A program made the translations under genes and the position numbers. A stretch of 64,000 bases of DNA. Origin: Helicobacter sp. MIT 05-5294. Its GTDB lineage: Bacteria; Campylobacterota; Campylobacteria; Campylobacterales; Helicobacteraceae. The notes beneath the pieces are model-generated. The model made no database searches and was not told where the DNA came from. It saw only the letters and a list, made by a program, of their open reading frames with translations. The stretch covers positions 1 through 64,000 of the forward strand of contig NZ_JRPA02000009.1 in the NCBI RefSeq assembly GCF_000765675.1. Reading direction: 5' to 3'. Shown here piece by piece: positions 59,533-64,000 of the stretch (the stretch's first letter is position 1; every line of letters begins with the position of its first letter).

Positions 59533-60900
59533 CTAAAGAATAAAAGGTAGCAGACTAAGGAGCGCGATGAAAATCAAGCCTAGATGGATTTGCCGCCATT
59601 GTCGTTGGAGGATTAAGAGGAGCAAATACACCAAAAATCCCGCACTTAGCCCGATGGTGATAGAAGTCGTCAAAGGCATTAGCAAGATGACGAAAAAACT
59701 CGCAACTGCTGAAGGGTAATCGCTAAAGTCAATCCGCACAATCTCTAAAAACATCGCAACTCCTACGACAACTAGAATTGGATAAATCGCAAAAGAGGGA
59801 ATGCTCAAAAACAAAGGCAACATAAAGAGTGTGAAGCAAAAAAAGAGTGCGGTAAAAATCGCACTAAGTCCGCTTCTGCCTCCCATTGTTACACCACTTG
59901 CAGATTCTAAAAAACTTGTCGTAGTAGAGACGCCAAAAAGGCTTCCCATTGTGGTTGCAATCGCATCAACTTGCAAGGTTTTTTCTAATGCCTGATCGTG
60001 TTTTTTGTGGTTGCCCTCTAATGCGTGAAATAAATTCACTTTTGTTCCGATTCCAGAGAGTGTGCCTAAAGAATCAAATAAATCCGTAATCATAAGGGTT
60101 AGAATAATTGGAATAAAAGAAAATTTCAAGACGCTTAGAATCTCTAATTGAAAGGCAAGTGGTGCAAGGGAAGCGGGGGAAGAAAGAATCTGTGTGGGTG
60201 TTTGTGCGATTCCAAAAGAAAAGCCCACAATGCTAAGAATCGCGATTCCTAAAATAAACGCGCCTTTGATTTTAATGGTATAGAGGAAGAGGATTAACAA
60301 AATGCCAAGTGTGCCTAAGAGGGTAGAGGCGTTGCTTAAATCGCCTAATAATAGATTGCCATTTTGTAACACAAAGAATCCTAAGCCTTTAAGTCCAATC
60401 GTTGCAAGAAATGCTCCAAGACCGACGCAAAGGGCAAAACGCAGGTTTTTAGGAATGGATTTGAGAATCCAAATTCTAAAGTTACTAAAGGAGACAATCA
60501 CAAACACAACGCCCGAGATAAACACGATTCCTAAGGCTTGTTGCCATGGGATTCCTGCGCCTTGCACGATTCCATAGGTGAAATAAGCATTCAATCCCAT
60601 ACCCACACTCATCGCTACAGGCGTGTTTGCGTAGAATCCACAAGCGAATGTGGAGAGAATCGTAACAAGCGTTACAGCAGTGATGAGTGCGTCTTTTGGC
60701 ATTCCTGCGTGGGAGAGGATTTCAGAAGAAACCGGAATCACATAAAGCATAGATAAAAAAATCGTAAAACCTGCCATAAATTCGGTTTTAATATTGGTTT
60801 GTTTTGCCTTTAGTTTGAAATATCGCTCTAACACTCCCTCATTTTTAGATTCTGTGGATTGTAGAATCTCTTTTTTGCTTTGCGATTCCTTTGGCTTCAT
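59533..60900 (-). CDS. NCS2/AzgA-family purine permease
   Basis: 455 residues with about 12-13 helices. Signatures of the AzgA branch of NCS2: FKLKAKQTNIKTEFMAGFTIFLSMLYVIPVSSEIL, FITDLFDSLGTLSGIGT-like MITDLFDSLGTLSGIG, and FGVSTTTSFLESASGVTMGGRSGLSA. Such carriers bring in guanine, hypoxanthine or adenine by proton symport. Exact substrate unknown. Confidence 0.9.
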   Translation of the reverse strand: MKPKESQSKKEILQSTESKNEGVLERYFKLKAKQTNIKTEFMAGFTIFLSMLYVIPVSSEILSHAGMPKDALITAVTLVTILSTFACGFYANTPVAMSVGMGLNAYFTYGIVQGAGIPWQQALGIVFISGVVFVIVSFSNFRIWILKSIPKNLRFALCVGLGAFLATIGLKGLGFFVLQNGNLLLGDLSNASTLLGTLGILLILFLYTIKIKGAFILGIAILSIVGFSFGIAQTPTQILSSPASLAPLAFQLEILSVLKFSFIPIILTLMITDLFDSLGTLSGIGTKVNLFHALEGNHKKHDQALEKTLQVDAIATTMGSLFGVSTTTSFLESASGVTMGGRSGLSAIFTALFFCFTLFMLPLFLSIPSFAIYPILVVVGVAMFLEIVRIDFSDYPSAVASFFVILLMPLTTSITIGLSAGFLVYLLLLILQRQWRQIHLGLIFIALLSLLPFIL

Positions 60901-60908
60901 TCTTTAAA

Positions 60909-62126
60909 CTACTTTTGCGCTTCAAATTGCGCTAAAAACTTTTTCAGATTCCTTGCTGCTTGACGAATCCTATTTTCATTTTCTATTAAAGCAATGCGCA
61001 CGAAATTATCCCCATGATTTCCAAACCCAATGCCCGGGCTTACCGCGATTTTCGCTTCCTGTAATAGGCGTTTAGAAAACTCCATACTGCCTAAATGCTT
61101 CGCACATTCTGGAATCTCTGCCCAAATAAACATACTCGCCTTAGGTTTTGTCATCTTCCAACCTGCCGCACCAAAGCAATCAATCAAGACTTCCATACGC
61201 TTTTCGTATTTGTCCGCAATCTCTTTCACACAAGTTTGGTTGCCATTTAACGCGATTGTGGAGGCGATTTGAATCGGGGTGTAAAGCCCATAATCCAACC
61301 AACTTTTGATTTTTTGCAATGCGCCAATAAGCTTTTCGTTGCCTACCACGCAACCTACGCGCCAACCCGCCATATTGTAGCTTTTAGAAAGCGTGTAGGA
61401 TTCCACCGCGACATCTAATGCGCCCTCTACTTCAAAGATAGAAGGTGCGACATAACCTCCAAAACTTAAATCCGCATAGGCGATGTCATTAAGAATGTAG
61501 AATCGCTCTTGTTTAGCCAAAGCAACAAGTCTTTCATAGAATCGCTTATAAACTACCACCGTGGTAGGATTGTGAGGAAAGTTTGTTACGACAAATTTCG
61601 GCTTTGGCATTGTGTTTTTGAGGGCTTTTTGTAAGGATTCAAAATAAGCCTCTTCGTCTAATTCGTAAGATTCATTCCATTTTAGCCCAAAAGTCGCGAC
61701 ATTTGCACCGGCTAACATAAAGGCATAATAATGAATTGGATAGGCTGGTTCTGCAACGATTGCGGTATCGCCGGGATTCGTGATTGCTTGGATTAAATGC
61801 ACATAGCCCTCTTTAGAACCCATTGAAACGCAAACTTGCGTATCTGGATTGAGAGATATGCCGTATTTGCGCTTGTAAGTATCGGCAAATGCAAGGCGTA
61901 GTTTGTAGATTCCTTTACTTGCAGAATAGCCGTGATTCTTTGGTTTATGGGCTGCTTCACAAAGCTTATCTATAATATGTTCTGGCGTCGCTCCATCGGG
62001 ATTCCCCATACTAAAGTCAATCACATCTTCGCCCTCTTGGCGCATTTTTAATTTGATTTCGCTAATGGCGGCAAAGACATATTTTGGCAATCTTTTGATT
62101 TTTTCAAATTCAATTTCTTCAAACAT
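60909..62126 (-). CDS. Class I/II PLP aminotransferase
   Basis: 405 residues. The PLP Lys is in SYTLSKSYNMAGWRVG, with NFPHNPTTVV and DIAYADLSFGGY. Overall shape matches the AspC/AlaC/LL-diaminopimelate type aminotransferases; the H. pylori relative is annotated as aspartate aminotransferase. The substrate (aspartate, alanine or diaminopimelate precursor) is not settled by sequence. Confidence 0.88.
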   Translation of the reverse strand: MFEEIEFEKIKRLPKYVFAAISEIKLKMRQEGEDVIDFSMGNPDGATPEHIIDKLCEAAHKPKNHGYSASKGIYKLRLAFADTYKRKYGISLNPDTQVCVSMGSKEGYVHLIQAITNPGDTAIVAEPAYPIHYYAFMLAGANVATFGLKWNESYELDEEAYFESLQKALKNTMPKPKFVVTNFPHNPTTVVVYKRFYERLVALAKQERFYILNDIAYADLSFGGYVAPSIFEVEGALDVAVESYTLSKSYNMAGWRVGCVVGNEKLIGALQKIKSWLDYGLYTPIQIASTIALNGNQTCVKEIADKYEKRMEVLIDCFGAAGWKMTKPKASMFIWAEIPECAKHLGSMEFSKRLLQEAKIAVSPGIGFGNHGDNFVRIALIENENRIRQAARNLKKFLAQFEAQK

Positions 62127-62135
62127 CTTTTCTCC

Positions 62136-62996
62136 TTATTTTAGTGTAATATCTAAACCATTTTTGGTTGTAATAGGCAAGTAAGTATCCGTGATTTTAA
62201 CAAACTCTGCGCCTTTTGGAATCCCTTTTTGAATCATTTGTAGGGCTTTTTGACTGCTTGAAATTTCCAAAATATTGAGATTCTTATCAAAAAAGATGAG
62301 TTTAGGATACCAAAGGATTCCATTGCTGGATTTGACTTCTAGGGATTTTCCTTGACTGATTTGATACCAATATTCGCCCTTTAGATTCGCTTTTTTTTGA
62401 GTTTCATTTGGGATAAGCTTTGTCGCTTTGGGATATTGGAAAGCTGTTGTTGTGATTGTGTAATTCCATTGGTGAATGCTACTTCGTTCAATACTTTGAA
62501 CTTTGTAGCCATAATCTAAGAGTTTTTCTTGAAACAAAGTCGGGTCAATGGCGTATTCTGTATTCATTGAAAGAATGAATTTGAGTTGTTGCCCATCAAG
62601 CAGACTTTCTTTGAGCAAGAAATAATAATATCCCATTTCATTAAGAATCTCATATAGCACATTGATGAAAGTTGCTGCATTTTCATTGACGATAAAGGCA
62701 ATTTCAAGCTCCATAGGTTGTTTAAAAGTGAGCTTTAGTAAGCCATTTTGCTTTAAAGTGCTAGAGATTTTGTAGAGGTTTGGCTGTCCTTTGGCGTCCA
62801 AAAAATATCCTTGATTGCTAAAAAGCCTTTGGACAAATTTCTGATTCATCTTGTATTCTTGCACACCGAGTAATTGCATAACTTTATAGTCAATGGGATT
62901 CTGCAATTCTGATGTTTGCGCATTTGCATTTAGAGGATTCACCCAAAAAAAAGCTAAAAACGCTAGAAAAAGCCCTTTGTAAGCAAGTTTTACCAA
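62136..62996 (-). CDS. Exported protein of unknown function
   Basis: 286 residues with a signal peptide (about 1-26, ending NANA). No known domain. The repeated ATT...YYF...YAIDPTLFQEKLLDYGYKVQSIERSS pattern suggests a beta-rich fold in the periplasm. It overlaps the gene upstream by seven bases and they probably work together. Confidence 0.7.
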   Translation of the reverse strand: MVKLAYKGLFLAFLAFFWVNPLNANAQTSELQNPIDYKVMQLLGVQEYKMNQKFVQRLFSNQGYFLDAKGQPNLYKISSTLKQNGLLKLTFKQPMELEIAFIVNENAATFINVLYEILNEMGYYYFLLKESLLDGQQLKFILSMNTEYAIDPTLFQEKLLDYGYKVQSIERSSIHQWNYTITTTAFQYPKATKLIPNETQKKANLKGEYWYQISQGKSLEVKSSNGILWYPKLIFFDKNLNILEISSSQKALQMIQKGIPKGAEFVKITDTYLPITTKNGLDITLK

Positions 62997-63907
62997 CCTA
63001 ATCCCCTTGTGTGTTGATTGTATTCTGCGAGGGTGATTTCACTGAAATTCCCCGCTTCATCAACCATAAAAAATATTTTTTCTGCTTTGTTGAAGTTTGT
63101 CAGTGCGCCATCTTTGTTCAAATCAATCATTCCATGCCCTGTAACAATCGTTTGTGGGCGTGTTAAGTCAATTTCAAGAGCTTGAGTTGTGAGTAGGGAA
63201 GTTTTTTTGCGCGTATCTAAATACACGATTCCAACCCACACATTGGAGCGTGGGACGATTTCTAGTTTTTGTATAGGGGCTGTTGCGCTAGTGGTTTGTG
63301 CTGGTGTGGAATCTTGCGCTTGGTCGGGAAGATTGGATTCATTAATAGGCGCAGAAGCAGAAGCGTCCAAAGAATGGTTGGTTGGCAAAGTGGGAACATC
63401 AGAGAGATTTGCATTTGTCTCTTGAGTGGTTGCATTATTCTCTGTATTTTCTGAAGTCTTGGCGTCTTCTGTATTGGAATGGGTTGTAAAAGATTCTAGT
63501 GGATTGGATTGGATTGAATCTTCTGTTTGTGCAGGATTTTCAGAAAATTTTACATAAACATAGAATCCAATACCCAAAAAGATAACCAAAATCGCGCTTA
63601 GAATCGTATATTTTGTAGAATCGTTTTGTTTGATTGCTTCGTGTGTTACTTTGAAATTAATCACGGTTTCCAAGTTTTCTGTTTTTTCTTGGTGTGTGTC
63701 GCAAAACTCCTTATATTCTTCTTGCCATTTTTGCAAATCCACATTGTATTCTCGCTCTAGAATCTTAACAAGTCCGATGGTTGTCGTGTAGTCTTGCAAG
63801 GCTTCAAAATTGGAATCCAAAATATATTGGATTTTATTTAATGCCATGTGTGTGTGCTTTGAAATTTCTCTCGCGCCGATTTTTTTTAGTTTTTCAATAT
63901 CTTCCAT
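62990..63907 (-). CDS. RodZ-like cytoplasmic/periplasmic membrane protein
   Basis: 305 residues. Cytoplasmic N-terminal HTH-like region (REISKHTHMALNKIQYILDSNFEAL), a single helix (about 98-121), a Thr/Asn/Ser-rich periplasmic linker, and a compact C-terminal periplasmic part (KLEIVPRSNVWVGIVYLDTRKKTSL). This order matches RodZ, a cell-shape protein, but similarity is only architectural. It starts inside the end of the upstream methyltransferase gene. Confidence 0.6.
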   Translation of the reverse strand: MEDIEKLKKIGAREISKHTHMALNKIQYILDSNFEALQDYTTTIGLVKILEREYNVDLQKWQEEYKEFCDTHQEKTENLETVINFKVTHEAIKQNDSTKYTILSAILVIFLGIGFYVYVKFSENPAQTEDSIQSNPLESFTTHSNTEDAKTSENTENNATTQETNANLSDVPTLPTNHSLDASASAPINESNLPDQAQDSTPAQTTSATAPIQKLEIVPRSNVWVGIVYLDTRKKTSLLTTQALEIDLTRPQTIVTGHGMIDLNKDGALTNFNKAEKIFFMVDEAGNFSEITLAEYNQHTRGLGW

Positions 63908-64000
63908 TGATGATCCTATCTATTAAAATTGCACCTGCTGTGCTTACATTTAAAGAGTCAAACTCTCTTTTTTGTGGAATCCTTAAATTAGTATCCATTT
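63894..64000 (-). CDS. SpoU/TrmH-family RNA 2'-O-methyltransferase, C-terminal end (partial)
   Basis: The minus strand frame is open from the window edge to a TGA at 63894-63896 and encodes MDTNLRIPQKREFDSLNVST followed by AGAILIDRIINGRY. The RIPxKRxFDSLNVSTAGAIL string is motif 3 of SpoU/TrmH methyltransferases, which form a trefoil knot and methylate ribose in rRNA or tRNA. The 5' part lies beyond the window. Overlaps the next gene by 14 bases. Confidence 0.85.
   Translation of the reverse strand, partial: MDTNLRIPQKREFDSLNVSTAGAILIDRIINGRY

Overview
The window reads as chromosomal DNA of an epsilonproteobacterium (Campylobacterota) very close to Helicobacter, probably an enterohepatic-type species. 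The evidence is gene content and order: ndk-DUF177-rpmF-plsX-fabH, ispA-surE, panD-ybaB-PDZ protein, flgI-flgJ-flgS, pgk-corA, pyrH-rpoZ-spoT-tyrS-nitronate monooxygenase-amidase, gatA-guaB, a short epsilon-type RecO, and CcoI. It is AT-rich and tightly packed, with many 1- to 30-base gene overlaps and several TTG starts. Biosynthetic genes such as argH, ilvD, trpB and panD suggest a less reduced metabolism than the gastric species. No rRNA, CRISPR array, prophage or insertion sequence was seen; there is one tRNA (Arg, anticodon TCG).

Layout. 1-1.5 kb: end of an MBOAT O-acyltransferase and its SGNH-type partner. 1.7-4.7 kb: ndk/L32/fatty-acid operon. 4.7-8.9 kb: repeat-rich DNA around an autotransporter gene whose promoter carries a G13 tract. 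8.9-20.3 kb: mostly minus-strand housekeeping genes (amidase, hyperacidic small protein, ThiF-like, surE, ispA, PDZ protein, ybaB, panD, apt, ubiE, argH, hemJ), interrupted by a nuclease-like and a TRIC-like gene. 20.4-24.3 kb: polar amino-acid ABC transporter operon split by a restriction-modification cassette. 24.5-27.3 kb: small lipoprotein, then a sigma54-type promoter driving flgI-flgJ-flgS. 27.5-34.2 kb: pgk, corA, thioredoxin-like lipoprotein, recO, mntP, thiG, nnr. 34.3-42.3 kb: lipoprotein, pyrH to amidase block, membrane protein. 42.4-46.9 kb: standalone trpB, two decayed small membrane genes around a DUF805 gene, lipoprotein/XRE regulator pair, znuA. 47-52.4 kb: tRNA-Arg, LOG protein, rarA, gatA, guaB. 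52.4-64 kb, minus strand: hypothetical protein, DpnII-type R-M pair, ilvD, a repeat-switched P-loop gene behind ccoI, NCS2 permease, aminotransferase, envelope pair, and the end of an SpoU methyltransferase.

The main signals are two simple-sequence contingency loci. (1) The autotransporter promoter has G13 as most of the 18-base spacer between TTGACT and TATTAT. (2) A P-loop kinase-like gene starting two bases after ccoI contains (AG)10 that puts it out of frame; losing one unit or gaining two would restore a 183-residue (9 units) or 185-residue (12 units) protein. Seven intergenic regions carry a dispersed palindromic repeat of the form ATTGC...GCAATGAC, and the pentamers GAATC/GATTC look strongly over-represented in core genes.
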